DNA of 64,000 bases from Pammene aurita (taxonomy: Eukaryota; Arthropoda; Insecta; Lepidoptera; Tortricidae): positions 36,350,646 to 36,414,645 of the forward strand of contig OX352301.1 in NCBI GenBank assembly GCA_947086415.1, in the 5' to 3' direction. The translations under genes and the position numbers were made by a program. The notes beneath the pieces were generated by a model. That model was not told where the DNA came from, did not search any database, and saw nothing but the letters and a program-made list of their open reading frames with translations. Within the stretch, counting starts at the first letter, position 1. Each line of letters opens with the position of its first letter. Shown here one piece after another: positions 29,414 through 42,845 of this stretch.

Positions 29414-32329
29414 TCATAATTCACATTCATTCTCACAATAGGAGAGGCATCTGGATGCTAGTGTAGGCCAGCGATCATGAAACATGTCTACTTGTAGATC
29501 TGTACGTAAGAGTCCATTCAGGGAGTTGAGCATGTCACACAGCGGTGAGTGACGACGTGCAGCGGTCGCGCGCGGTCCTGTGCCGTCCCACAGCTGCAGA
29601 TATGCTCGTCGACGTGACTTGTTCGGAGGCACAACCAGGCAGCTTAGAATATTGTGCAGTTCCGTGCTATTTATTTTATGACGAAGCACCTTACATACAG
29701 TAATCAGCCGCTCGTAATCTCTCCGAACCTCCAGGGAGTTAAAACCTAGGACACCAAGTAGAAACTTAGTTGGGTACATGAACGGGTAGTATCCATACAA
29801 CTTCTTGTAAAGGAAGCGTAGGAATGCTTTTTGGATCTTCTCCAACATAAGCTTGTACTTGGCTTCGCTAGGACTCCAGACACAGGCGCTGGCCTCTAAC
29901 TAGAGCCGTATACAGGAGTTTGATGACGCCGGAATTGTGAAAGTCCCTAACGTTTCTCGTCACGAAACCTAACCTCCTATACGACTCTTTCGCGAGGCTA
30001 TTGATGTGCTCATGGAATGTAAGCTCGCGATCAAACTTCACTCCAAGGTCTTTAATTGAAGCAACACGGTTTATTGACTGGCCATCCATCTCGTAATTAA
30101 AGTTAATAGGAAGTTGGCGACGTGTAAAGGTCATAATTTGGCACTTGCTGTTATTGAAGTGAAGTTTGTTCACTACGCTCCAACGATGTACCCGATCTAG
30201 ATCTTCCTGTAGCTTCAAGCAATCTGACTCGTGCTCGATGCCCATCACTAACTTGAGGTCATCCGCATACAGTAAGCATTTGGCGTACTGGAGGTCGCTC
30301 ACAAGGTCATTCACCATAATTAAGAACAACAGAGGTCCAAGGCTCGATCCCTGACTTACTCCTGATCGAGTATGGTAACTTGAGGAGATATAAGGTCCGT
30401 ATTTGACAAATTGTGTTCTATCTTTTAAGTAGTCAGCGAAAAACGCTAGTAAATCTTGGTTGAACCCTATACTCCAGAGTTTAGTGAGCAGGACGTCATT
30501 GTCAACGGTATCAAATGCTTTCCGAAAGTCGAGATAGATGACATCAGCTTGTGTTCCGTTGTCAAGACACTTACTGATGCAGTCGACGTGTATTCATAAA
30601 TTTGTATTTACCGACCGGCCTGACCTAAATGCGTGCTGAGCGTCGCAAATAAATGGATCGATTTGACGATAAATTTCCTTGTGTAAAATATTCTCAAAGG
30701 TTTTGGCTGCTGAATTAAGGACGGCTATTGGTCGATACCCGTCAACTTTGACTTTGTCATCGGTCTTCGGTATAGGCGTGAATCGAGAGTGTTTCCACGG
30801 CGACGGGTATATATGTTTTCTAAGTGAAAGATTAAAAATATGACACAGTGGTTTGGCAAGTATACCATCACATGCACGTAAGATATATGGTGGCACTCCG
30901 TCTGGCCCAACCGCACTGTGAGGTTTTAAATTATTAAGCGCGCCACAGACTTGTCTTATAGTGATTGGTCGGATTTGGATGTTTAGGTTATTATTCGGTG
31001 TAAGCGCATCAGTTATAGTTCTACAGTTCTCGGCACTCAGAGTTGGACTATTAGGGAGAAAGACACTGCTAAAATAGTCAGCAAATGCATTTGCTGCCGC
31101 AATGCCGCTGTGGGAATCGCCATTGTATGATACACATTGCACCAGACCGCCTTTTGTTTTAAACTGGAGATGTGTTGCGAGAAATCGCGTGGATTAGTTT
31201 TAATATTATTTTCAATTTGTTTTACATGTACATTGTATGCATCTGCTATGCGCTCTTTTAAATCGTTTCGTAGTGTGTTAAAAAGCTGGCCCGTTTCCTG
31301 ATCACCAGTACGTTTCCATCGCCGATGCAACTTCGTCTTATGGCGCAAGTCAGTAATAATATCACCATTAAACCAGACAAGATAAGTCCTACAACGTCCC
31401 TTAGGGCGTCTTTTTTTCGGGATACACGCATTAAAATGGGAATACAATGTTTGATAAAAGTGGTTCGTAGCCCTGCTCACGCAATCGGTTTCGTTTAAAA
31501 CGTTTTGCCACCGTTCATTGTTAAGTAGATCGTACAAACGTGAGTAGTCCCCTTTTTTGAAGTTCCAATCGTGATCTACATTTACGTTACTCGGATCCTG
31601 CGGTCGTGACTTTACTGCTGTACTACTGCTAAGTGTGACATCGATGTCTAATGCAGGATGGTAGGCGTCTGGAGACACCAAGTCTATTTCCGCTCGACCC
31701 ACGCTCACCTGTCTTACGCACTCCTGAGCTAAGACGACATCCAGGATACCTCCCCTATCATTCATCTCTTTCATACAACAAAAACTTAGAAAATAATTAT
31801 AGTAGTTAACAATATTTTGTGACGCACTGTTTAAATTTAGGTCTCCAAAGACTAGTATTGGACATTTAACTACACTGCTGACTGATTCGACCTTACAGAA
31901 CCAATCCATATACATATTGTCAATTGCACTAGGTTTCATATAAATAACACATACATACAAATTTAGTCCATTAAAATTTAGCGTCGCCCATAAGTCTTCT
32001 CCGCTGGCAGTCTCAAATTCACGACACCTTTGCATTGCAATGTGCGAGCGGGCAGCAAGCAGCACGCCTCCGCACGGTGTCCCGCGGTCACGCCGAAGTA
32101 CGTTCCAGCCTTGATCTACTAATTCTGCATCCTCCACCGTACTATCAAGGAAGCTTTCAGTCACAGCTATTACGTCGTGTTCGAGTAGAGCTAAGTTTTG
32201 CCTCCACTTCACTAACTTAGTTTTTAATCCGCGTACATTTTGGTAAATCACTTGTAGAGATTGCTGACGTTTAGAATCTGCCGGCTGAGTTGGAAAATTG
32301 CTAACTTGATTAAGAGGCCTTATTCCCAA
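29414..32329 (-). pseudogene. LINE-b ORF2: endonuclease and reverse transcriptase with several lesions
   Basis: Starts at 32329 with an apurinic-type endonuclease (YQNVRGLKTKL, VIAVTESFLD, FGDLNLNS, YHPALDIDV). It is followed by the RT domain (GYRPIAVLNSAAKTFENIL, YLDFRKAFDTV, GVSQGSSLGPLLF, LLYADDLKLV) and a C-terminal region ending ...SYCENECEL at 29414. Three lesions break it. One is a frameshift near 31165 between SSLKQK and FKTKGGLVQC. The second is an in-frame TGA at 30594-30596 between SVNTNL and IHVDCISK. The third is an indel near 29895 where ALVRGQ should continue into ACVWSPSEAKYK. All three ORF2 parts are present, so this was once a nearly full-length copy; it is older than LINE-a. 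No ORF1 was seen upstream of 32329. Confidence 0.9.
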
Positions 32330-35300
32330 AACGCGCGAATTTCTTAAAATGCTTCATTTTCTTCGAAGGCTATGGCTAAAGTACTTAGTTTTTTTTAATC
32401 AACTATTGATGCATATAATAGTTCATTTCTTTATCTAGACGGCCATCGGAGCAAATATTACATTTTAACGAGTAAAACATGAAAAAAATTGGTCGTCTTG
32501 GAAGGCCTTTCCGGATTTTCCAGTTAGATGTACCGTTCATTTCCAAATTACGCAAAAAAGGGTAACAATTCTTATTCAACTTGAATAAAATTCAATTGAG
32601 TATATCATGTCTGAGACGGCCATGGAAATAAATGTCGAAGATTCATCTTGGATAATAGACAAAATACCTCCTGATTATATGCCAGTTTTTTGATGAAAAC
32701 ACGTTTACATTTAATTTTTTCCACGAAAACTCTATAAATATTTTGCCCTAAAAAGATTACCATAGGAAAGTTAAACTGTATTTCTATCACGATAAAAAAT
32801 ATCATTACTATAGTGGTACGTTTTAATTTAGTATGAATTTTTAAAAATGACCTATAAATCACACTTCACAGGACACTTTCTGTAAGAATCGTATTTTTGG
32901 GTTCTTAATAATAATAAATATGGTTCAAAAGTATTTTTTTGTATTACTAATACTTCAAACTATCTCATAGATAGCATTTTATGCGGCTTTTTTCATTAAT
33001 AGAGATTTTCGACCTTTTAGGGAATAAGGAGCCTTAACACGTTGCGTTGCCGAGTGCGGCTGGCGCGGAGATACGGGCACCGGTATTAGGCTCAGCGGGA
33101 GTGGCGAGTGCGACAGCCGTAGCATTGCCTGGTGGTGAGCGAGTGGATCCATTGAAAGTGCCGTTGTCGCGCTGGTCTCCCCGCTGTCCACGGGGACGTG
33201 CCTGAAACCACTCGGTGAATCGGACGTGCTGAGGCCATACGGCTGGCGAGTTAAGAAGTGTCTAAACGAACTGTATAAGAAATTTTATGACAATAGTCAG
33301 ATATTCTCGCATATTAATGTGTCTGAAAGAAATTAATAGAATGAGAATAAACAGTTGAATTGAAAAAAAGTACAAACCAAAAAAATATATCCATACTTTA
33401 AAAATCTGTAAAAAATAACAAAATAAGGCACTTGACATATGCACTCTACTTATATACATTTTCTTATAGAAAAATTAATAGTCTTATACGATTTGCACAA
33501 TCTTATATTCTGATATTCTAAATATTATAAAAATTAGTTTAATCCAAAAGTCACCTATTTGCAGCCATACAAAGTGCAAAGTATCCTGATTACATGTAAC
33601 GACATATAAAAAATCATAACTGTTTAAAATGGATTAAGAAAATTCATATTTACATTTCAGAATATCTGTAGAATGATTTATAGCTCTTTACATAGAATAT
33701 ATTTTTTGTAACTACCTGTATATCACGCTAAAGATTGGAAACAGATTTCATTCCTTTGTGTTACTAAACTTAACTGTGTAACGTCATATTATTCGGTTGA
33801 ACTATAGCTACAAAGCTATTGCTAATTTTCATGTTTAGAACCACTTAATATATTTGTACCGATTATACACAGGGTAGTAGCTATATTAGCTTTTGTCTAA
33901 TGTCAAAGAGGATTGTCCTTGTCTAATGTAAAGAATAAGAGGGGATAATACTTCAATATATTATTGAGATTTTTACACAGTAGATAAAATTATACAACTA
34001 TTTGGCTAACAGCCATCACAGTGCAGATATATACAGTTCCTTTTAACTAATTTATGAATGAATTTTAAAATCTGGATGACACCTATTTTTTTTTTCCTTT
34101 GTGTGAGTTTGTGTTACGTGACACAGTCAAAATTCCGTACAAAATTACTTTCATTGTGTTACAAATCGATAAATAAAATGGATAAATCACTCTTGCTACA
34201 TAATGTCTAATGAACTGCATGATTACTAAAATTACAGTGTCTCACAATATTCTTTCAGGATAGGAAACATTTCAGCTGTTTGAAGCTTCTGTAGGTAATA
34301 AATAGATATTCTTTAATTTAAGTAGCTATCAATAGTATCAATTACTGTCATGTCTGTAGCATAGTGTCTCCTTTACCTGAAAAACATACGTAATATTTAT
34401 TTATTTTATTCAATTACAGACATTAACAAATTACAAACGAATACTACACTTATATATAAAACACATACATTAATATTGTATTTCTTGTCTTTGTAAAATA
34501 ACTCAGTCTTTTATTAGGACACAAGTATTTTAAAATGACACTTATTTCATTACTAAAACTATTACTGTCATTTGTTTGAAAAATTACCGCAATACAAGAC
34601 TTAAGAATCGATATATATACCTAACTGCAACAGTAAGTATTCGCATAACGACACAGTCATTATTTACTGCAAACTTGAATATGGTCGTCGATATAAAAGG
34701 GTAAAGTATTTTTATTTTTATTTTCGCCTCAAAGAGCCACGTTTCAAAAGACTCCCGTTGCTAATGATCAGTAGGTATTAATAATTCCAAGCTCAATAAT
34801 GCCGCTGCAAAAAATGTATAAACACTCAAAAGGGACTGATGTTTCTTGTATCAAAACACGGTAAAGATGTTTTACATGGTTGAAAAAGTTTTGTGCGTCC
34901 TCATTAACCACTCAACCCTTTACGAGGACTCTTCACGCACAAAGGTTTTTGTATGTCTGTCTGTCTGAACACACGGAACGTGAACACTGTGTCACGTACT
35001 TGTGGAGGTTTTGTTTTGGTTTTTGCCGACGGATGGTTTTGATGTCTGCTGAGCTTTGGATTCGATATTAAAAATGAGGAGATTGATTTACAACTTGGTC
35101 TCCGTAAGAAGTTATTGCGCAACGTTACAAGAGCATTCTGTGTGGTCAATTTTTTTCCTGTATTTGAGAGTTCTGAGGAATGTTTTCAATATCGCTACGT
35201 TTCAAGCAAATTGAAGTAGGGAGAAGAATAATAACGAGATTTAAAAAGAAAAAAACTACTCTTAAATGTATCTTAGATACTAACAAAATTGAGAAGCAAT

Positions 35301-36293
35301 ATATATTTTGACTCGGTAAGTATATTTTTAATGCAGACTTCAGTATTTTTGTCTCTTACAGATAAACAGACCTTTGTACTGTAAAAGTTAACAACTAAAT
35401 TCTTCTTTCAGAAAGTATCATTTACCACTAATTTGCGTTATGTAATTAATAGTCATATAAAAATATTCCCTATTAACAAAAACATTGAACTTTAATAACA
35501 ATTTCTTTAAAAAACTGTATGGCCATTCGTCTGTCGTAGCGTGAAGTAGTTACATACCTAACATTTCTTTGAACACATTTTTACATGTAGTTAAACAAAC
35601 ATTACACGCATTAAATATGAAAAACGTTTCAAGATAACGTTTTAAGCAGTTCGCCCCCTGATCAACAACCCATGAATGATTAAAATGACGCACCCATCCT
35701 AAAGAGCAAATACTACCATTGTACAACTACCAAATTTAATTTGCTGTTGAAAACACAGTTTCAGTACCAAATAAGATTTACTTTTTGTTTTTCCAAGTTG
35801 CATTGTTATGTTGGTGCATCATAGACAGTAATAGACAAGTAGATTCACGCGATTTTGACTCCGCTATCGGGTTTCGGGTTTATGGTTTTATTTCTTGATT
35901 GAACAAAGCTTTGCGATTTTATATGAACGGCCTTTTATTTGTTTATATGTTTGTAACCGCCTTTGCAAGTTATTGAGCCATAGTTTTGATGATTTTTTGC
36001 TGTAATTCAATATTGTAGTGATAAGTTTGAATAGACACAAATGATACGCACAAAGCGGAACAGATACTTGCAGTTGATAACAATTTAATATTTGGCTAAT
36101 AAGTATGTAACTACATACGAATAGACACAAAATAAATTGTACCTACATTTTTATACTTAATCTGGATCACCAAGGACCACTTTTAAATTAATACAGCGTT
36201 CTAATGAAGCTCTACTGTAGCCAAACATTGGTCAGTGTACGTTTAGCACAGTAACTTATCGGAGTGAATAAACTGAACATTTTATAGATTTAG
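32330..36293. other. Long AT-rich intergenic stretch with one GC-rich island
   Basis: No gene recognised. At 33020-33250 a GC-rich island of about 230 bp (TGCGGCTGGCGCGGAGATAC, GGTCTCCCCGCTGTCCACGG) interrupts very AT-rich sequence. Its open frames (70 codons minus, about 35 plus) match nothing I recognise, and it may be a fragment of an element or exon. From 33260 to 36200 the sequence is AT-rich and featureless. Confidence 0.4.
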
Positions 36294-36463
36294 GCATTGA
36301 GTAACAGGAGATGACACCCCTAAGAAATTCTTTGTCCCAAAAGTTGTAGTGGAAATCACTACAAGTCTATACTACTCTTTGATTTTGTCATAGCTGTCAA
36401 CCGCCAAACATGGCCAACGAAATTGGTTCTCGATGTTACATCTAGAAGAATACATAATAAATC
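36294..36463 (+). repeat. Repeat family F, copy 1
   Basis: About 170 bp shared with 43249-43423 in the same orientation: TGAGTAACAGGAGA.GACA, AAAAGTTGTAGTG.AAATCA, CGCCAAACATGGC and AGAATACATAATAAATC. Ends are not defined by inverted repeats. Confidence 0.75.
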
Positions 36464-38048
36464 AATGCATTTAGGTGATTTATCTCCTAAGTAAGTACCT
36501 AAGCCCATCCAAATAAACATAATCACACGACATGACATTTCAAATCTCCACGCATGCTCATTAACTCCCGCAGTCACAGCCGTATGCATCGTGTCACAAC
36601 CCAAACAACGCGTCTAATCCGAGGGGACTGTCACGCGTCTCACGATTAAAATAAATGACGAGCGCATCCTGACTCCCGACCAATCACGGCCTTCGACAGC
36701 GTTGCCAGTTTAAAAAATTAAAACACGATTTGTTGGGCGTTCCCCTTTTGAGTAAACACTCATGTTTACGTTTGTTTAATTAGTTTGTGGACTCCGTAAT
36801 TGTCCGAGACGGCAGTGATAATTCTTTGAATGGGATTGGAGTTATTTGTATTGACATTCGGTAATAGGTTTGGATGTTTGATTGTCGTGTTACGAATTGA
36901 GATCAATAAAGATTGGATGCTGCTTTTAGTCGATTGATTTTTACTTGTCTGTTTGGGAGTTTAAATTGGGGTCTTGGGCAAGGGCCCAAGTTGGCTAAGA
37001 AGAAGGCTTCTTAGCCACCTGAATTATACCTAAAGTATAATATCAAACTAATCACTCATCTTAACATTCGTGTGAAAAATAACTGTACGTAAAACCTGTT
37101 AAATTCTTTATATGTATTTTTAGGTTTCCGTATCCAAAATGGCAAAAACGTAACCCGTAACTTGAAAAAAAAACCAGAAGAACGCATATTCCAGTTGATT
37201 TTGTTGGACAGATTCAGCGGTCCTGTTCGGATTCGCCTATTCACTTGCGTTTAACCAACAACCGGCAACCGCCACATGATACTATAATAACTCTATTGAC
37301 CCTATTACTCAATTCCTTAACCTTTTTTATGTCCCGTAAACCTATATTTTGCAATTGAAACATACCCACAGACCATAGACCACAAAACAGTATCAGGTGA
37401 CGCCCGGCCATAATGAGAGTAACCGATACCGCGTTCACGGTAGAGATGCGCTTAATATAATTACACTAGTAAAAGTTACCGATGCATTTTTCACGAAGCA
37501 TTGGCTCGTTGCAAAAAAAGACAAGGGAATTAGCAAATGAGCCGTAAAATTAGGGTCGAGAGGAGCCGGGACTGGGGCTAGTATCGCGTTACTGCGGCGC
37601 GGGGCACGGGCGGCGGCGGGTGCTGGGCTGATGTTCACGCGGAACATACTATATATGTCATCGTCTCTTCTCTTCACGCAAATTGAGGATACTGGAGCCT
37701 GAATTCTTGTTGTGACTTTTCTAAAATCAACCCGGCCCAGGTGTGAACACGTGGTTTTTAAATGACATAAATTTGTGTATTGATTTCCCAAGTAACGAGT
37801 CGAGCCAAATCAGAACAGAAAGTTAATTTACAGATGCCTATTAAAATGTCAGGGACGCCAAGAAGAGCATACATGGATCTACTAAAGGATAAAAGCGTGC
37901 ACGTCGTATCATGCTCTCAAGGAGAAGGCAAAAGACAGGCATGCATGGAAATCGCTTCACCGACAAGAGCCCAGCTTGTAAAATGTATGATTATAATGTA
38001 ATGATATTTGTTGCGTGCTTCTAATGTTATGTGTTAGTGTTTCACTCA
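36464..38048. other. Intergenic with weak open frames
   Basis: Contains a small GC-rich patch (37570-37630) under a low-complexity minus-strand frame that I do not accept as a gene. A 56-codon plus-strand frame from ATG 37833 to 38001 (MPIKMSGTPRRAYMDLLKDK...) has good codon appearance. It resembles, without proof, the C-terminus of a LINE protein, because a SINE/LINE-type tail follows at once. Confidence 0.3.
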
Positions 38049-38083
38049 TCGCCCTAGTCCCACAGTAAGCTCAATAAGGCTTT
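38049..38083 (-). repeat. Fragment of the neighbouring SINE tail
   Basis: CCTAGTCCCACAGTAAGCTC and the following AATAAGGCTT duplicate the same segment at 38199-38228 in the same orientation. Confidence 0.6.
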
Positions 38084-38148
38084 TATTGCGTAAGCATATC
38101 ACAATTATTTCAACCGAAGCTTCCAATCCTAAAAATGTTGATACATCA

Positions 38149-38407
38149 ATAAATGAATAAGTAAATAAATATTATGGGACAATGTTACACAATTCCACCT
38201 AGTCCCACAGTAAGCTCAATAAGGCTTGTGTTGAGGTACTAGGCGGCGATATATAAAACAGATAGATAAAGTCAAATACATAGAAAACATCCATAACTCA
38301 GGAACAAATGTCCGTGATAAATACACAAATAAATGCCATGACCAGGATTCGAACCCGGGACCTCCTGCTTCAAAGGCAGGGTCATTACCGACTAGGCCAG
38401 GAGGTCG
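38149..38407 (-). mobile_element. tRNA-derived SINE with TTTA-rich tail
   Basis: On the minus strand the head reads CGACCTCCTGGCCTAGTCGG, then CCTGC-CTTTGAA-GCAGG (anticodon stem-loop with TTG in the anticodon position) and CGGGTTCGAATCCTGG (T-arm, B box). The body and a conserved 3' part (AAGCCTTATTGAGCTTACTG, TGGGACTAGG) end in a TATTTATTTACTTATT tail. The tRNA-like head lacks proper acceptor pairing and continues into the SINE body, so it is not a tRNA gene. Confidence 0.85.
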
Positions 38408-38977
38408 TTAAAATCAATCATTTGCTTCATTTCATTATGCACATGTTAATTGGCCTGTATTTTGGAAAGACTAAATTCTCGAACACATTCTTTATTTGAG
38501 GTGGTTTAGTTCAGTTCATCTGGAAAGAAAATGAGTAATAATTGATTGGCTCCAATTCGATTAAAAATGAATTGAACCAATTCAAAAACGAAGTGCAGTA
38601 AATGCAAGATGATTCGATAAGTTCAAAAAGTGAAGTGGTGATGAACGACAATTGGTTAATAATATCACCCCCATGTTTTCTCATATAAACTGATTTGATG
38701 CAGTATTCGTTATTGCTAATAATTGTTTAAAATTAAAGGTATTTTTTTAACCTATTTTTCTAATGTTTTAAAGTTGTGTAATAAAAAAATGTGTACTTAA
38801 TATATTGTGTAGTTAACGTACTTTGTGACAAAATGGAAAGAATAATGAAACCTAAAATATATATGTCATGCTTATTCTTAACTTATTTAATAGATACACA
38901 TATTATACACTGCAAGGTGCGTGATACCTAAGTAAATCAAGTTGTCTGGAAAGCGTTCAAAATATAATAAATTTGTG

Positions 38978-39494
38978 ATGGTCTCCTATATAATGAGAGC
39001 AACGAAACCCTTCTAATTGTTTGCTATACTATGCTTATTTCTAGATCCGGACATCTGGCAGCTGTATAGTAGTGGATGTCAAAGAATGCAAATAACTTGA
39101 AAAGAACAAATCCTAGAGTTCTAGGTTTGATGCAATATTATGAGAAATGTTAGATTATATAATATCCACAAGTTTATGTTGGGGAAAATAGTGCCAAATG
39201 ATGTATATAGCAATTTATAGTTAGTCGCCTATTGTTTTTGTTTCCGCAAAAATACACAAGGTATTTTGTTCTAATATAAAAATACACGCCCTATCCTCTA
39301 TAAATTACACCACTTCAGCAGTTTTTACCTATTTTGGTATTACTTTTTTCCAACTGAAAAACTTTGTTGGTTTGTCACTCTGACCTCCACCCATTAAAAG
39401 CTGTCAGATGCCCGGATCTATCAATAAGGATGGTAAAGCAATCTAACAAGACAGGTTTCATTGCTCTCATTATTGTGTCATATCTGACGTGGCC
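38978..39494. mobile_element. Foldback family G, copy 1
   Basis: Inverted ends of about 100 bp: TATAATGAGAGCAACGAAAC on the left, TTTCATTGCTCTCATTATTG then GTCATATCTGACGTGGCC on the right. Further in, CTAGATCCGGACATCTGGCA pairs with GTCAGATGCCCGGATCTA. The interior (about 300 bp) is AT-rich and non-coding. Confidence 0.75.
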
Positions 39495-40715
39495 AGGTCT
39501 TAGTCCAATAACAATGGTCAGGCAAGTGTGTCCGCCGTGATCTCGTGACTCGCGGAACTCCGCAATCGCGTTATTAACACGTTTTACCGCAAATCTTGAT
39601 TTTTTACCACCCGGTCTGAAACCCGACACCGGCGTTGTGCGGATCCTTATACTATACTACTACACTCCAATAATACCCCATACTCCAAGCTAAGAATACC
39701 CACGTCGTCATATTTTATTTTAGAGACTGAACCTAACCGATATGCATGTTTTTAAATTGATTGCTGGACAGTTTCGTGATGACTGATGAAACTGATGTAG
39801 TAATAAGTAGAGGTTTTGCTGGTAATACGCTATGACCAGGAGTTAGCTACAAATATGAGATGAGTTTCGAGTTTAGATGTTGTGCATTTGACAACCCTAA
39901 AACGGTTGCTATGTTAGGGAGTCCGGAACAGCTTGATTTGTGACGAAGCGGAAGTCCTTTTCTAATAAAAGATGTCGAAAAGTGACATCCGCTTGTATTA
40001 CAAGTTACAAGCTTTTGAGAAACGGGCCCCAGCAATGCGCATGTGTGATGTGAGCGGTGGGACTAGACATGATGTTTGACTTAAGAAGCTTGTATCACTC
40101 TTGCGCTTTACGCTTTACTGAACATTATCATAAAATGGGTTCGAAACACCATTTTGCGAGTGAAGTCAGTAAATGTTTCCTTTATTTATGAACATTGATG
40201 TGGTTTACATACTCTACATGAGTGTGTAAGCGACTAAGGCGAGTGCGCGCCGTCGAAGCGTGCTGCAATCGACTCCCTGGGCGATCCGCACTGTGTCAGT
40301 ATCACGGTGAAACCCGACCCTGCGCCCTTACATCCTTGACACAATTCACTACCCATTCCTACACCTTACTACATTGAGATACGGTCTACTATTTCTCAGC
40401 TTTGGTGATGTCCAGTGAGTCGTAGTCCACCTGGCGTCGCCAGGATTTCGCCGTATTGCTAGCCTCGCAGTAGACGTTTCAATTTCGAACGAGGAGCGGT
40501 GGAGTGGAAAATACGCGGTCATGTTTTATGAACAGGGGCCTATTCGACTTCTTCCCATTGATATTATCATATGATTTCTTGTACAATAAATTAGATATAT
40601 GCTAATCATGTCACGATGTGTTAACCTGATCATTCAAGTAAGACCGTCGTCGTAGTAAGTAAGTAAGAGGTATGTAGCATTTGTTTTGTTTTGTTCGATT
40701 TTAAACCAAATAAAA
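39495..40715. other. Intergenic, moderately GC-rich patches
   Basis: Patches at 39520-39640 and 40230-40520 look conserved in composition and may be repeat or exon fragments, but I recognise no domain. Minus-strand frames of 84 and 62 codons are not convincing. Confidence 0.35.
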
Positions 40716-40870
40716 TCAGGCAAGTGCGAGTCTGACTCGCGCACCGAGGGTTCCGTACGAACATTCCATAAACGCTTGCAACTATAGCGTGATCAATAAC
40801 GAATATTGGTTGGTATTTAACCAACATGTACAATTTTAAACCAACGAGAAAAAACTATTCAGTAGTAGTA
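40716..40870 (-). repeat. Repeat family E, truncated copy
   Basis: Begins GGCAAGTGCGAGTCTGACTC, then GCGCACCGAGGGTTCCGTAC. The other end is missing. A second fragment of the same end is at 41087-41115 (GGGTGCGAGTCGAACTC). Confidence 0.6.
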
Positions 40871-41225
40871 GTTTCGTCCGCTACGCCTCTTCATATGGGG
40901 GCAGGGGGCTGGTAAAAAAACTATTTATACGAAGAATACCCGACCTCGTTAATCCAGGAAAAATGTTAACAACGCGATGTAGAATAGAAAACGAACGTAC
41001 AGGGTTCAGCGCCATCTTTTGGCAAATTGTGTCACAATAGTAAAAAAAACACACTTTCAGCATGATTTCACGATAATTTATAGGGTGGCCGGGTGCGAGT
41101 CGAACTCATGCCCCGATTTCAACAAAAAAAAATTGAAGTCCAACTCACGCTTGACTATTATTTTTCCTGTAATTTGTACGTAGAGAAATGAAATTTTTTC
41201 ATTTTTTTTGGTTCAGCAGTTTCCC

Positions 41226-41848
41226 TTTTTAGGGTTCCGTAGCCAAATGGCAAAAAACGGAACCCTTATGGATTCGTCATGTCTGTCTGTCTGTCCGTCC
41301 GTATGTCACAGGCATTTTACTCGGAAACTCTACGACATATCTGAATAAAATTTACACATAAGGTGTATTTTGTATGCAGCTACTTAGTTATGTTGTTAAA
41401 TTTGAAAAAAAAAGTATTTTTAGGGGGGCGCTCCATACAGGTAACTAAATTAAAATAATTAAAAAATAACCAAATATCAACATGTGACACATCAATCGAT
41501 AGGTCTTTCAAAATAACATTGAAGTTTCTTTGAATATTTTGTGATTAAGTGAATATTTTCTGAAGTAATCGCTTCGAAAGTCAGAAAAGTTGTGTAGCCC
41601 CCCCCCCGTAACTTTTGAACCGTAAGTTCAAAAAATATGAAAATATTTGAAGAGATGCGCCTTATTATATACTTTCTACGAAAATTATTTTGAACATTAT
41701 CGGTTCGGCCATTTTTGAGTTATCTCCAAAAAACTTCTTCCATAGGCATCAGATACGACCTTTTGGTATTAATTTGGTTCTTATTCCATTTAAGGTACTT
41801 ACGGAACCCTCCTATGCGTGGTCCGACACGCATTTGGCCGGTTTTTTT
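41226..41848 (+). repeat. Repeat family E, near-complete copy
   Basis: TTTTTAGGGTTCCGTAGCC start, CTGTCTGTCTGTCCGTCCGT tract, and ACGGAACCCTCCTATGCGTG, CATTTGGCCGGTTTTTTT end. A related fragment in reverse follows at 42060-42140 (CAGACAGACAGAG...GGTACGGAATCCTAAAA). Confidence 0.85.
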
Positions 41849-42276
41849 GAAATAACTTCAAAACTATACATGTTAAAATTATACAAAAAATATATTAGAT
41901 ATTCTTACCTCTACATTAAGCCCTTTTATTTGATATACCATACAATATATTTTACAAATGTTTTTTTTAAATTTCTCACAAACCTCCCCACAAATTCCAC
42001 CCATGTTTAACTTTGAAATGTATAGCTTGGCGTTACATGCCTGCCTTTGGGTCGCTGAGAAAATTGATTTTGTGACAAACAGACAGACAGAGTCGCACCA
42101 TAAGGGTTCTTTACCATTTTGGTACGGAATCCTAAAAAATGTGCTTATATTTTCTACATTGGTTCATAGTACAAATTAATTTTCCAATTTTTTTGTGTAG
42201 TCTGCCGCGGGATGCTATGATGGTCGCGCTTTTTTAGTCTTTTACCATCACATAACACGAGTAAGTACCTATGTAA

Positions 42277-42371
42277 GGGCCCATTTACACACACACGTTG
42301 ATTAGTGTTTAGTGCTAGTACATATATTTGTTATTAAACACAAGTAGCTACTAATCAATGTGTAAATGGGG
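42277..42371. mobile_element. Short MITE-like hairpin, GGGCCCATTTACACA ends
   Basis: The left end GGGCCCATTTACACACACAC then GTTGATTAGT pairs with the right end ACTAATCAATGTGTAAATGG then GGC. Total about 95 bp. Confidence 0.65.
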
Positions 42372-42719
42372 CATAAGTGCGAGACTTGACACATGACACG
42401 ATATTAGATAAAACAGCAACCATGCTATTCGAAGTCGTACAGAGGTCGATAGGTATAGTAGGTACTTACCGGTGGCGACCTGTCAAGTATATTCGATGAT
42501 ATGCCGGAGCTAATTGGGCTTACCTTTTCTTTTCGATCTCTAGGAGATGTGCTACAATTTCTGAAAATCAAGCAAACCGGTAGAATTCAAATAGGAAAAA
42601 GATACGATATCGTTTTTCCTCGTCTTAACTAACTTTAAAGTTTTAAACACATTTTGGCACTGCCGCATTTCTGTCATCTCGCTCAGTACCTAAATTGATA
42701 ATTTCCTTTCCGCAGTTGT

Positions 42720-42845
42720 GAATGAATGTCCTTACGAGTATGTCGGCTTGTTCGGAGCGGCGGCGGCTCGTTAACATAGCTGTGCGCAATCAGCGCGCGC
42801 GCAAAAACGCGCGCATTACACCGCTGATCGCTGACAACGAGGTGC
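42720..42845. other. GC-rich CpG-dense patch
   Basis: GGAGCGGCGGCGGCTCG and CAGCGCGCGCGCAAAAACGC stand out from AT-rich surroundings. This could be a promoter-proximal region, but no exon is supported. Confidence 0.25.

Noticed and set aside
32979..33191. 70-codon minus-strand frame in the GC island
   Set aside because: The composition is driven by the GC-rich patch. No homology is recognised, and the opposite strand is equally open in part.
37435..37791. 118-codon minus-strand frame
   Set aside because: Low-complexity Ala/Pro/Arg stretch from a local GC patch, with no domain or splice signals.
38336..38407. tRNA-Gln-like gene on the minus strand
   Set aside because: The anticodon stem-loop and T-arm look good, but the acceptor stem does not close and the sequence runs into a SINE body with a TTTA-rich tail.
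42060..42090. (ACAG)n and similar GTCC/GTCT tracts as independent microsatellites
   Set aside because: They are internal tracts of repeat family E rather than separate loci.
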